This document shows, one piece after another, positions 8,638-17,189 of a stretch of 64,000 bases of DNA. Source of the stretch: Myxococcales bacterium (GTDB lineage Bacteria > Myxococcota_C > UBA6777); contig JACKEL010000012.1 in NCBI GenBank assembly GCA_020632975.1, forward strand, positions 62,001 through 126,000. Reading direction: 5' to 3'. The position numbers and the translations under genes are program-made. Position 1 is the first letter of the stretch. Each line of letters starts with the position of its first letter. The notes under the pieces were generated by a model. The model ran no database searches. It saw only the letters and a program-made list of their open reading frames with translations, and was not told where the DNA came from.

Positions 8638-9460
8638 TGCAAAGACCCAACCATGCGTGATCTTTGGCGATCCTGTCGAACATAGCTTGTCGCCTCGTAT
8701 GCACAATGCCGCTTACAAGGCGCTCGACTTGGAAGAGGCTTATGTGTACCTCGCCGCCCAAGTGCGAGCTGATGATCTTGCACAAGCGATCCAAGGAGCC
8801 CGTGTGATGGGCTTTCGCGGCGTGACTTGCACCATCCCACACAAAACAGCCGTGATCCCTTTGCTTGATGAACTCGATCCCATCGCCCGAGACATCGGGG
8901 CCGTCAACACGGTGGTTCATCAAGATGGAAAGATGATCGGCTACAACACAGACTGGATCGGCATCGTGGAGCCTCTACGCAAACGACGTTCGCTTCATGG
9001 GGCGCGCGTTGCGATCCTTGGTGCAGGCGGAACTGCACGCGCTGCGGGCTATGGTTTGCGAGAGGCGGGCGCAGAACTCTTCTTTTTGAATCGCACAGTG
9101 GGACGCGCTCGCTTGCTTGCAGATGAGATCGGTGGACAGGCCCATCCTCTCGATGAGATCGGGATCTTGCACGACTGCGAGATCATCCTGAACACGACAT
9201 CTGTGGGGATGTCTCCGCGAGATCAGGTCTCGCCGCTCCCCAAAGACGCTTTTCGCAAAACGCATCTCGTGATGGATGCGATCTACACGCCCTTGTATAC
9301 GAAGCTTTTGCAAGATGCGCGCGACGTTGGGGCTGAAGTGATCTGCGGTGTGGAGATGTTTTTGTACCAAGGCATCGCGCAATTCAAACTGTACACAGGG
9401 CACGACGCCCCCATTGAAGTGATGCAGCAAGTGTTGATCGAGCGCCTTGGGAACTGGTGA
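8630..9460 (+). CDS. aroE: Shikimate dehydrogenase
   Basis: NADPH-dependent reduction of 3-dehydroshikimate. 276 residues. Substrate-domain motifs are GDPVEHSLSPRMHNAAY and CTIPHKTAV (catalytic Lys), then GAVNTV and GYNTDWIG with the catalytic Asp. The nucleotide fold is ILGAGGTARAAGYGL with FFLNRTVGRA after it, and YTPLYTKLL plus GVEMFLYQGIAQF are near the end. ATG 8630 overlaps the end of aroA-aroK by 8 nt and gives the family's normal N-terminus. Confidence 0.96.
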   Translation: MISAKTQPCVIFGDPVEHSLSPRMHNAAYKALDLEEAYVYLAAQVRADDLAQAIQGARVMGFRGVTCTIPHKTAVIPLLDELDPIARDIGAVNTVVHQDGKMIGYNTDWIGIVEPLRKRRSLHGARVAILGAGGTARAAGYGLREAGAELFFLNRTVGRARLLADEIGGQAHPLDEIGILHDCEIILNTTSVGMSPRDQVSPLPKDAFRKTHLVMDAIYTPLYTKLLQDARDVGAEVICGVEMFLYQGIAQFKLYTGHDAPIEVMQQVLIERLGNW

Positions 9461-9497
9461 CGTGTCCGCGATGCGGCCATCCTTAGGGGCAAGACGC

Positions 9498-10196
9498 ATG
9501 GGAGAGACAATGGAGATCCGCTATTGCCTATCTTTTACAAAAGGAACGCTCGCACAAGCTGTTGAGGCGATCCGTACACAAATATCGGTGTATCAGTATT
9601 TTGAGCTTTGGCTTGATCTGCTTGAAGAGAGCTCTCTCGAAGAGGTTTGCGCCTTGGTGCGGCGATATCCGCATCGCGTGATCGCGTTGTTTCGACGGCC
9701 TCTTCTTGCGTCGATCCATACGCCTTTTGAGGAGAGGTGTGCTTGGTATCGCGCCTTGGCACAAGAGCCTTTGCTTTGGGATATGGATTATCCCAGCCAA
9801 AAAGACGATGTGACGGCGCTTTTGGGGCTTGATGCACGGCCTTCTTTGATCCTCTCCCATCACGATTACGAAAAGACGCCGTCTGATCAGGACTTGGCAA
9901 CGCTCTTTGACACGATGAAGCAGCACCAACCCGAGATCCTCAAGCTTGCGGCTTTTTGCCAAGAGCCCGAAGATGCGGTGCGTTTGTTGTCTTGGCAGCT
10001 CTCCCTCAAAAAACAAGGACACGACGTTATCGTCCTTGGGATGGGGCCACACGGTGCCGTTACGCGGGTCTTTGGTACGCTTTGGGGGAACGCGATGATC
10101 TTTGCGCCGCCGTCTCTTGCAGAGGCTTCTGCACCTGGCCAACTCACACAGGGCCAATTACGTGAGATCTTTGCTTTGTTGGGGGAGCCTCGCTGA
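9498..10196 (+). CDS. aroD: Type I 3-dehydroquinate dehydratase
   Basis: Dehydrates 3-dehydroquinate to 3-dehydroshikimate by the Schiff-base mechanism. About 232 residues. The Schiff-base lysine lies in EILKLAAFC and the catalytic His in LILSHHDYEKTP. GMGPHGAVTRVFGTLWGNAMIF and SAPGQLTQGQL are the usual C-terminal strands. The sequence is divergent near the N-terminus (LWLDLLEE replaces the common ExRxD motif). The start is uncertain: ATG 9498 follows AGGGG by about 8 nt, ATG 9510 gives MEIRYCLSF, and TTG 9447 and GTG 9462 are also in frame. Confidence 0.93.
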   Translation: MGETMEIRYCLSFTKGTLAQAVEAIRTQISVYQYFELWLDLLEESSLEEVCALVRRYPHRVIALFRRPLLASIHTPFEERCAWYRALAQEPLLWDMDYPSQKDDVTALLGLDARPSLILSHHDYEKTPSDQDLATLFDTMKQHQPEILKLAAFCQEPEDAVRLLSWQLSLKKQGHDVIVLGMGPHGAVTRVFGTLWGNAMIFAPPSLAEASAPGQLTQGQLREIFALLGEPR

Positions 10197-10230
10197 AGAG
10201 GCGCTATTTTCAAAAAAGAAGGAGTCTTAG

Positions 10231-11313
10231 ATGCCTGGAAGCTCATGGGGCCACATGTTTCGAATCAGCACCTTTGGGGAGTCGCACGGAGGCGCAGTGG
10301 GCGTTGTTGTGGACGGATGCCCCGCAGGTTTAGAGCTTTCAGAAGCGGACATCCAGCCCGAACTTGATCGTCGTAAGCCTGGACAAAGCCACATCACCAC
10401 ACCACGCAAAGAAGAAGATCAGATCCACATCTTGTCAGGCGTGTTTGAGGGCCGAACGACGGGGACGCCGATCTTGATGTTGGCGCACAACAAAGACGCG
10501 CGCTCCCAAGATTATCACCACTTGCTTTCGTTGTATCGCCCGTCCCATGCGGACTTTACGTACGAGAAAAAGTATGGCGTTCGTGATTGGCGCGGTAGTG
10601 GCAGGGCTTCCGCGCGAGAGACTTTGGCGCGCGTGGCTGCGGGCGCGGTGGCCCAAAAGTACCTTCGTGAACGTCACGGCATTACTTTTCTGAGTTACGT
10701 TCAACAGGTCGGCTCGATCCTTGCGGATATCCCGTTGGGATCGGTGACGATGGAACAAGTCGAATCCAACATCGTGCGTTGTCCTTCATCAAGTGATGCC
10801 CAAAAGATGATCTCCTTGATTGAAGAGGTCAAAGCGGATGGCGATTCGATTGGTGGCGTGGTGCGTGGGGAGATCCGCGGTGTTCCTGTGGGCTTGGGCG
10901 ATCCTGTCTTTGACAAGCTCCCTGCTGACCTCGCAAAAGCGATGTTAAGCATCAATGCAGTCAAAGGTTTCGAGATCGGTTCGGGCTTTGCGGGGGTGGC
11001 TCTGCGAGGCAGTGAACACAACGATCCTTTTGGGGCCGATGAGACGGGCCAGATCCGCCCCATCACAAATCATGCAGGCGGTACATTGGGGGGGATCTCA
11101 ACAGGAGAGTTGATTCATTTTCGTGTGGCGTTCAAACCTGTTGCGACGATTGGAAAACGCCAACATACCGCAGACAAGGCAGGGGTGATGGTCGAGTTGG
11201 AAGCGTCTGGACGACATGATCCTTGTGTGGTGCCGCGCGCGGTTCCTATCGTGGATGCGATGGCGGCCCTTGTGATCATGGACCATCTTTTGCGGCATCA
11301 AGCCACCCGATAA
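10231..11313 (+). CDS. aroC: Chorismate synthase
   Basis: FMN-dependent elimination of phosphate from EPSP to chorismate, the end product feeding TrpE/TrpG. 360 residues. Motifs are FGESHGGAVGVVVDG, RPSHADFTYEKKYGVRDWRGS, GRASARETLARVAAGA, NHAGGTLGGISTG and VPRAVPIVDAMAALV. ATG 10231 is preceded by AAGGAG with good spacing, after a 34-nt gap from aroD. It is the last gene of the operon, and the convergent gene at 11322 begins 8 nt beyond it. Confidence 0.98.
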   Translation: MPGSSWGHMFRISTFGESHGGAVGVVVDGCPAGLELSEADIQPELDRRKPGQSHITTPRKEEDQIHILSGVFEGRTTGTPILMLAHNKDARSQDYHHLLSLYRPSHADFTYEKKYGVRDWRGSGRASARETLARVAAGAVAQKYLRERHGITFLSYVQQVGSILADIPLGSVTMEQVESNIVRCPSSSDAQKMISLIEEVKADGDSIGGVVRGEIRGVPVGLGDPVFDKLPADLAKAMLSINAVKGFEIGSGFAGVALRGSEHNDPFGADETGQIRPITNHAGGTLGGISTGELIHFRVAFKPVATIGKRQHTADKAGVMVELEASGRHDPCVVPRAVPIVDAMAALVIMDHLLRHQATR

Positions 11314-11318
11314 TCGGG
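11306..11318. terminator. Small palindrome over the aroC stop codon
   Basis: CCCGA (11306-11310) and TCGGG (11314-11318) flank the aroC stop TAA. The element sits between convergent genes and may stop transcription from both sides. There is no T-run, so termination is only inferred. Similar CCCGA/TCGGG hairpins occur near 37,480-37,500 and 44,190-44,205, also beside gene ends. Confidence 0.3.
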
Positions 11319-11321
11319 AGG

Positions 11322-13634
11322 TTATGCTTCTGTGGGTGGGGTGGTGTCTTTGGGGGATGTTGGGGTGGGGCTTGCAAAGAGGAAGAACACCCCAAGGAAA
11401 GAAAGCAGCAAAAGCACGGAAAGTCCGAAGAGTTTGTTGCGTTTGTTGGGATCATTTTTCCAATCGCGCAACCACGCCATCAGTCGGCTTTGTGGGACAT
11501 AAGAAGGATCGACGATGGTGATCACAAGGTCTTGGTTGGCCTTTGTCATCGCGGGAAACTGCACCATCAAGAAGTCACGTTGTTGCCCAGGGTTCCCGAG
11601 TTTCACGGGGCTTGTGGCGCGCTTGGGGGTGGACTGAAGCTTGGGTTCATAAAAGACCGCAACGCGCTCACTGGGAAAAGGGATCTTCAGTTCGAGAGGC
11701 CCTTTGCCATCTTGAAGAGGCAGCAAGTAGCTGTAAGCAAATCGATTTCTTCCTGGATTCATCTTGGCTTTGAAACGAATGCCGCGAGGAAGCACGGTGG
11801 GCTTGAACTGTGCGATCTGCTTGTCGAGTTGGACTTTTCCGTTTTTGGCGGGGAGAGGGAGAAACAAGTCCAGTTGGTTGTTTGCGTCAGTTTGATGGTA
11901 GAGCAACGAGATAAAGTGCGTGACGCGCAAAGCTTCTGCATTCAGTCGCTCAACAACGATGCTTACGCCCTCTGCAAGGAGCTTATGGAGTGCCTTGAGA
12001 TCCAAGCGCACCTCAAAGTTGGCGATTGTTTGTGGCGCTTGTGGTGCGGGCAGAGACTGAAGATGAAGGCGATTTGCGTACAGGATGACGATGTCATACT
12101 TTTTCGTACGATCAGGTCGAATCAAGTAGCGAAAGCGGCCTTCTTTGCTTGTGCGTGCGCGCCCGATAGGTTTGTGGCGTCCGCCTTTTTGACGAAGGAG
12201 AAGCCCTGTAGGCATATCCCGCGCGGGGGAGCCATCTGCAAGGAGGATGCGTCCGCGTAACTCAAGTCCGCCTGTTTTGGGGGCATCTTCTGCGCGACCA
12301 AGAGCCACTTTGCGCCAAGAAGGATCGTTGGGGGCGGAAGCTGCGAGGATCTTGGCAGGCTGGATCTGCGAGAAGCGCTTGGGAGTGATGTGCCCCTTGC
12401 CATGGGGATTTGTATTTTTCGTCGCAACAGGTCTTTTGGTGGGCGCGGTTGCTTTGGTTTGGATGGGAAGCTGGACATACAAGATGCCTTGCTTCGCCGT
12501 ATGAAGGGGAAGGGGAAACTCCAAATAGCCCGCAGGTGCGAGGACTGCGATGCGGAGATGATCTTGAGAGCGCATCTGTAGGGCATAACGAAAGAGGCCC
12601 TGTGTGTTGCTGCGTTGTCGTGCAAGGGAGACACGTTTTTGGTTTTCATAACGCACAAGTCCTGTCGCGACCGCTGCTAGGGGCTTTCCTGTGGTGGTCA
12701 AGAGTTGTGCGCGGATCTCAAGGTTGGCGTCGCCTTTGAGTTCTTCTTCTTTGGTCAGCTTGACGCTTTGCCAAGGAAGTTTGCTGGGGTCGTCCGCGCT
12801 GGGCTGGGCCTTCGGGTGGGGCGCAGGGCGCGGAGTGGACTTGGTTGGACGCGGTGTGGGCTTGGCAGAGACAGCCAAGGTTTCTTCTGTAAAAGCGATG
12901 CCTGCGCCACGCAGCACACTTTGGATCGTGCGGATGCTCCCATAGGGGGCGCGAGGATGAATCAACAGATGCACTTGGGTCGAAGAGGCTTGTTGCTTCC
13001 AAGAAAAGCTCAGTCGCACAAGCTCCGCAAGTTCGAGCGGTTTGTTCTGGGACTTGAGCACGCCTTGTTCATCAATGTTGAGGACCACACGCGTCTTTTT
13101 AGGCAGCTTTTTTGGGGCAACGTGTGGTTTGGTGGCCGCAGAAACCTTGTTAGAAGCGGGCTGAGAGGTCGGAGGTTGTGCCCACGCTGCGCTTCCCAAA
13201 GACAAGAACAAGATCACCGCAGCAGACGCTCCTTTGGTCTTTTTCTTCTTAGGCTTGGACGCTTGTTTCTTCGCGGGCTTGCTGTCCTCTTTGCTGCTTG
13301 AGCTTTCTTCTGCTTCTTCTTTGGCAGAAGGCTCTGCGGCTTCCTCTGAGGTTTCTTCTTCTTCGTTGGTTTCTTCTTCGCTGGTTTCTTCAGAAGAAGT
13401 CTTGCTTTTTTCCTCTGTTTGTTCTGTAGAGGCTTCATCCTTTGCGGAAGGAGCTTCCTCTTTGACAGAGGTGACGCCTGTGGGGAAGCCTTCTTCGTCG
13501 TCAGGAGATTCGTAGATCTCTTGCGCGGTAGCATCCCCAAAGACGGTTTCGTCGAAGGAGTAAGGTTGGCGGAAGGGGGAAAGAACAATGTAAAGAAGCG
13601 CGATTGTCATCACGCCAATAAGCAACCAAAGCAT
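11322..13634 (-). CDS. Membrane-anchored protein with carboxypeptidase-regulatory-like domains (unknown function)
   Basis: 770 residues, not recognised as a named family. Seen in order: an N-terminal membrane segment (about 3-20); a very acidic Ser/Glu/Lys-rich stretch (about 45-125); a Lys-rich run; a second hydrophobic segment (about 137-152, ending SAAWA) that looks like a signal peptide; two beta-rich segments resembling carboxypeptidase regulatory-like folds (about 300-375 and 450-530); a C-terminal domain (about 550-725); and a final membrane segment (about 735-755) with a short Pro/Thr-rich tail. An internal GTG at 13217 (codon 140) has AAAGGAG 11 nt upstream, so the second part may be made separately. 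It is convergent with aroC and precedes nothing co-oriented closely except folD upstream. Confidence 0.7.
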   Translation of the reverse strand: MLWLLIGVMTIALLYIVLSPFRQPYSFDETVFGDATAQEIYESPDDEEGFPTGVTSVKEEAPSAKDEASTEQTEEKSKTSSEETSEEETNEEEETSEEAAEPSAKEEAEESSSSKEDSKPAKKQASKPKKKKTKGASAAVILFLSLGSAAWAQPPTSQPASNKVSAATKPHVAPKKLPKKTRVVLNIDEQGVLKSQNKPLELAELVRLSFSWKQQASSTQVHLLIHPRAPYGSIRTIQSVLRGAGIAFTEETLAVSAKPTPRPTKSTPRPAPHPKAQPSADDPSKLPWQSVKLTKEEELKGDANLEIRAQLLTTTGKPLAAVATGLVRYENQKRVSLARQRSNTQGLFRYALQMRSQDHLRIAVLAPAGYLEFPLPLHTAKQGILYVQLPIQTKATAPTKRPVATKNTNPHGKGHITPKRFSQIQPAKILAASAPNDPSWRKVALGRAEDAPKTGGLELRGRILLADGSPARDMPTGLLLRQKGGRHKPIGRARTSKEGRFRYLIRPDRTKKYDIVILYANRLHLQSLPAPQAPQTIANFEVRLDLKALHKLLAEGVSIVVERLNAEALRVTHFISLLYHQTDANNQLDLFLPLPAKNGKVQLDKQIAQFKPTVLPRGIRFKAKMNPGRNRFAYSYLLPLQDGKGPLELKIPFPSERVAVFYEPKLQSTPKRATSPVKLGNPGQQRDFLMVQFPAMTKANQDLVITIVDPSYVPQSRLMAWLRDWKNDPNKRNKLFGLSVLLLLSFLGVFFLFASPTPTSPKDTTPPTEA

Positions 13635-13700
13635 GCGCGGACCTTTATGGTAATGGCGGGTTGTTGATGTGGGGCGCGGGCCCTCTACAAGAGCGATTGA

Positions 13701-14555
13701 TTAAGCGAGGCCGTTGATTTTTTTCGCGGCAGCGACCGTGTTGACGAGCAACATCGTGATGGTCATGGGGCCGACGCCTCCAGGGACTGGAGAGATGGCC
13801 GAAACAACCGACTGTGCGGCTTCAAAGTCAACATCGCCAACAAGACGTCCGTCGTCAAGTCGGTTGGTGCCGACGTCAACGACCACCGCGCCAGGTTTGA
13901 GCCAGTCGGCTTTGACAAGATGGGGTTGTCCTACCGCTGCGATCAAGACGTCTGCTTGTCGAACAACCGCAGGGAGATCTTGGGTTCGCGAGTGGCAGAT
14001 CGTCACGGTCGCGTGGCGTTCGAGGAGCAACAAGGCCACAGGTTTTCCAACGAGGATGCTACGCCCCAAGACGACGGCGTGTTTGCCTTTGAGGTCGTAG
14101 GAGATGCTATCCAAGAGGGCGATACAGCCTTGGGGTGTACAAGGACGCAAGCCTGGACGACCCGCTGCGAGGAGACCAAGGTTGTCTGGGTGTAGTCCAT
14201 CGACATCCTTGGTTGGGTCGATCTTGAGCAACGCAGCGTCTGCGTCGAGTCCCTTGGGAAGAGGAAGTTGGAGCAAGATCCCGTGGACTTGGGGGTCTTG
14301 GTTGAGAGACTGAAGCAGGTCTTCCAATTGTTGTTGTGGGGTATCTGCGGGGAGTTTGTGGATACGTGAACGGATCCCCACTTTTTCGCAGGCGAGATGT
14401 TTGTTGCGGACGTAGATCTGAGAAGCTGGGTCTTCGCCAACCAAGATCACGTCAAGTCCCGGTGTACAGCCTTTTTCGACCAGCGCATCGACTTCTTGTT
14501 TGAGTTGCGACCGCACTTGCTTGGCAAGCGCTTTTCCATCCAATAGCGTGCTCAT
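13701..14555 (-). CDS. folD: Methylenetetrahydrofolate dehydrogenase / cyclohydrolase
   Basis: Interconverts 5,10-methylene-, methenyl- and 10-formyl-tetrahydrofolate. 284 residues, normal for FolD. Motifs are YVRNKHLACEKVGI (catalytic Lys), GILLQLPLPKGLD, PTKDVDGLHP, the nucleotide-binding GRSILVGKPVALLL, ATVTICHSRT, VVVDVGTNRL, and the C-terminal PVPGGVGPMTITMLL. The start (ATG at 14555) gives MSTLLDGKALA, standard for the family, and the complement of CTTCCTCC (14567-14574 on plus) supplies a good ribosome-binding site. Confidence 0.97.
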   Translation of the reverse strand: MSTLLDGKALAKQVRSQLKQEVDALVEKGCTPGLDVILVGEDPASQIYVRNKHLACEKVGIRSRIHKLPADTPQQQLEDLLQSLNQDPQVHGILLQLPLPKGLDADAALLKIDPTKDVDGLHPDNLGLLAAGRPGLRPCTPQGCIALLDSISYDLKGKHAVVLGRSILVGKPVALLLLERHATVTICHSRTQDLPAVVRQADVLIAAVGQPHLVKADWLKPGAVVVDVGTNRLDDGRLVGDVDFEAAQSVVSAISPVPGGVGPMTITMLLVNTVAAAKKINGLA

Positions 14556-14704
14556 CGTCTTCCTCCAAGGCTTTTGTTTGGGCCAGACCTCTCCAGCCCG
14601 TTCAAAAACAACGGCTCCCGTAGGTGGCCGCGTTTATAAATGACTCGCCTTGGAAAAGGAAGCCCCTTCGTTGAGAAAGATGAGAGGGCCGAGGATGGGC
14701 GGAA

Positions 14705-15064
14705 TTAGGACGCGGAACTTGTGGAGCTGCTGGTGGAGCTGCTGGTGGAGCTAGAAGATGTTTCGCTCTTTGCGCTGCTGCTCGAACCACTCTCTGACGA
14801 ACCCGAGCTAGCCCCTGATGCGCTTCCTGCACTGCTGCTTGAGCCATCTGCCGCGCTGGTAGAAGGTGCGCCTGAGGAACCTTTGCTGTAGCCGTCTTTG
14901 TACCAACCGCCGCCCTTCAGAATAAAAGAGGTTCGGGAAAGGAGTTTTTCCATGGGACCTGCACCGCACTTTTCGCAGGCTTCGGGGGCTTTGGCGCTGG
15001 ATGCGCTTTGCATCAATTCAACAGTGTTTCCGCATTGAGGACATCCATATTCATACAACGGCAT
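14705..15064 (-). CDS. FmdB-family zinc-ribbon protein with Ser-rich tail
   Basis: 119 residues. The first 45 residues are an FmdB/CxxC_CxxC zinc ribbon: MPLYEYGCPQCGNTVEL followed by ACEKCGAGPMEKL, two CxxC pairs that should bind zinc. The family is called a putative regulatory protein, but its role is not firmly known. After residue 65 the chain is almost entirely Ser, Gly, Ala and Thr, ending in near-tandem SSST units encoded by repeated TGGAGCTGC-type sequence. ATG at 15064 was chosen over an upstream start because it begins the family motif exactly and follows AAGGATC. Confidence 0.9.
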   Translation of the reverse strand: MPLYEYGCPQCGNTVELMQSASSAKAPEACEKCGAGPMEKLLSRTSFILKGGGWYKDGYSKGSSGAPSTSAADGSSSSAGSASGASSGSSESGSSSSAKSETSSSSTSSSTSSSTSSAS

Positions 15065-15293
15065 GGCAGTGATCCTTTCTGTCTCGCCTAAAAGATGTTG
15101 TTTCTTCGGGTCTTGGGAAAAGTCTGATCGCTTCTCGCGTCCCGTGACTCTTTGTGTGCAGAGATATAATCCTTCTATGCAGACTTGACAAATGGCTTGC
15201 GAACGCGACAGCTTGCACATCCCAAAGAAAAGCGCGTCTCTTGGTTTGGTGAGAGATGGTTTTGCGTGCGGCGATACGCAGAGGATATTCGGT

Positions 15294-16877
15294 ATGTTGT
15301 GGTTGATCTTGCTGTTGATCTTTGTGTTGCACGGCTTGGTGCTGAGCTTTTTTGTTTTGCTAGAACATCGTCACCCCACCTCGACACTGGCTTGGATCTT
15401 GGCTTTGATCTTCGTCCCTTTTTTTGGGGCGCTGGCCTACTATCTTTTTGGTCGGATGCGATTCTCTCGCCAAAGACGAAAACGTGCCCGTAGCTTGGGC
15501 GTCTTGGGGGAACATCTCGAAGAGTTGGCGCACCCCAAGGGCGATCCAAATCTCTCAAACCTCCCTTGGTGGGAAGCTGAAACCGCCGAACTCCTGCGAC
15601 TTCAGTCCTTCAGCCAAACAGAACACACCTTTGCCAAAAGCGAAACCAACGATCTCGTCGAGGTGGGCGAAGGGTGGGCTTCTTCCGCTGGTTCCGCACT
15701 TGCGACAACACAAGATGAGCGTTTTGCGAATCTGATCGCTTTGGCTCACCGCGTCTCCAACGCCCAAGTCTCCAATGCCAATGCGATCACGTTGCTGCAA
15801 GATGGAAAAGATACTTTCGAAGCCTTGGAAAAAGCCATCTTGTCAGCGCGACAACATATCCATGTGTGCTATTACATCATCCGACCCGATGATACAGGAC
15901 GTTGGCTGCGGGATCTCCTGATCAAAAAAGCCGAAGAGGGCGTAGAGATTCGCTTGTTGTACGATGCCATCGGATCTTACGCGTTGAGTGAGGACTTTTG
16001 GTCGCCCTTGCGAGTGTTGGGTGCGAAAATTGGCGTGTTTTTGCCCATCCGCTTTCAGTATCGCCTTGGTGGATCGCACATGAACTTTCGCAACCACCGC
16101 AAGATCGTGGTGGTGGATGGTGTCATCGGATTTACGGGCGGATTGAACATCGGGGACGAATACCGCGGAGAACTCTCTGGCCATAGCCACTGGCGAGACA
16201 CGCATCTGATGCTACATGGCCCTGCTGTCCGCGATTTACAACTCGCCTTTGGAGAAGACTGGTACCACACCACAGAAGAAACCTTGGCCCAAGAACGCTA
16301 CTTTCCTTCACAGATCCCCAGCGATGGAAACGCACAGATCCAAATCATCCCTTCAGGCCCTGATGAGCCTTGGGACAGCTTGCATCTGATCTTCTTTGTC
16401 GCCATCGCAAATGCCCGTGAACGCGTTTGGATCACCACGCCTTACTTTGTCCCCAATGATGCGATCCTCACCGCCCTCAAGACGTCTGCGCTGCGTGGCG
16501 TCGATGTGCGTTTGCTTGTGCCCGAACAGAGCGATGAACGCTTGGTTTGGTTTGCGGGACGCTCCTATTATCGGGATCTTTTGCGGGCAGGAGTGCGTAT
16601 CTACGAATATACAAAAGGGGTGTTGCACGCCAAGTCGATGTGTGTCGATGGGGTCTTTGGGACGGTGGGCTCTGCGAATATGGATATCCGAAGCTTTCAG
16701 TTGAACTTCGAACTCAATGCGCTGATCTACAGTTCGCACGTCGCGCAACAGATGGAAGCGACCTTTCTAGAAGATCTTCAATCCTCCCATGAAGTCGATC
16801 TCATCGGCTTTTTGCGTCGTCCTTTGTCGCAGCGTTTGATGGAAGCTGGCGCTCGTTTGATGTCGCCGCTTTTATAG
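15294..16877 (+). CDS. cls: Cardiolipin synthase (phospholipase D superfamily)
   Basis: Makes cardiolipin at the inner membrane by phosphatidyl transfer. 527 residues. Two N-terminal membrane segments (about 1-22 and 32-52, with PTSTLAWILALIFVPFFG typical of Cls), then two PLD domains with HKD motifs HRKIVVVDG (His about 268) and HAKSMCVDG (His about 445). The C-terminus SQRLMEAGARLMSPLL is typical. ATG 15294 follows AGAGGA by 8 nt and begins right at the first membrane segment; the longer frame from 15192 adds an unlikely leader. The gene is divergent from the FmdB-type gene. Confidence 0.93.
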   Translation: MLWLILLLIFVLHGLVLSFFVLLEHRHPTSTLAWILALIFVPFFGALAYYLFGRMRFSRQRRKRARSLGVLGEHLEELAHPKGDPNLSNLPWWEAETAELLRLQSFSQTEHTFAKSETNDLVEVGEGWASSAGSALATTQDERFANLIALAHRVSNAQVSNANAITLLQDGKDTFEALEKAILSARQHIHVCYYIIRPDDTGRWLRDLLIKKAEEGVEIRLLYDAIGSYALSEDFWSPLRVLGAKIGVFLPIRFQYRLGGSHMNFRNHRKIVVVDGVIGFTGGLNIGDEYRGELSGHSHWRDTHLMLHGPAVRDLQLAFGEDWYHTTEETLAQERYFPSQIPSDGNAQIQIIPSGPDEPWDSLHLIFFVAIANARERVWITTPYFVPNDAILTALKTSALRGVDVRLLVPEQSDERLVWFAGRSYYRDLLRAGVRIYEYTKGVLHAKSMCVDGVFGTVGSANMDIRSFQLNFELNALIYSSHVAQQMEATFLEDLQSSHEVDLIGFLRRPLSQRLMEAGARLMSPLL

Positions 16878-17189
16878 CGGGATAGATTCAGGGCGGGCAC
16901 AGAGGCCATCTGTACCAACTAATTATCAACTATATGAAAAGATATCTCGGATATTTTCGGGCGGCCCTCCGTGGCATCTGTACAGACTAATTCCTTTGAT
17001 AATAAACTCAAATAGTTTTCTTTGGAAAATCACGAGAGTTTGTAAAGTGACTTCCCGAACCAAGGGATTTTGCGAAAAAATCGTCTGATGTGACGAAGTT
17101 TTTGGTCGAAATAACCTCCGTTTCCGCCCGATAGAAGGGATATCTAGGGTATATCTGGGGCGGCCCTCCGTGGCCGCCTGATAGAAAGA
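16878..17189. repeat. Intergenic repeats: two hairpin-repeat copies and short direct repeats
   Basis: A 312-nt gap between convergent genes. It holds a truncated copy of the dispersed hairpin repeat at about 16959-16975 and a full copy at about 17157-17178 (both read as ACGGAG-loop hairpins on the minus strand). A degenerate relative lies at about 16890-16910. The motif CATCTGTAC followed a few bases later by CTAATT occurs twice (near 16908 and 16972), a direct repeat of about 20 nt spaced about 64 nt. GATAGAA occurs twice beside CCGCC (near 17128 and 17172). No open frame here looks coding. Confidence 0.7.
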
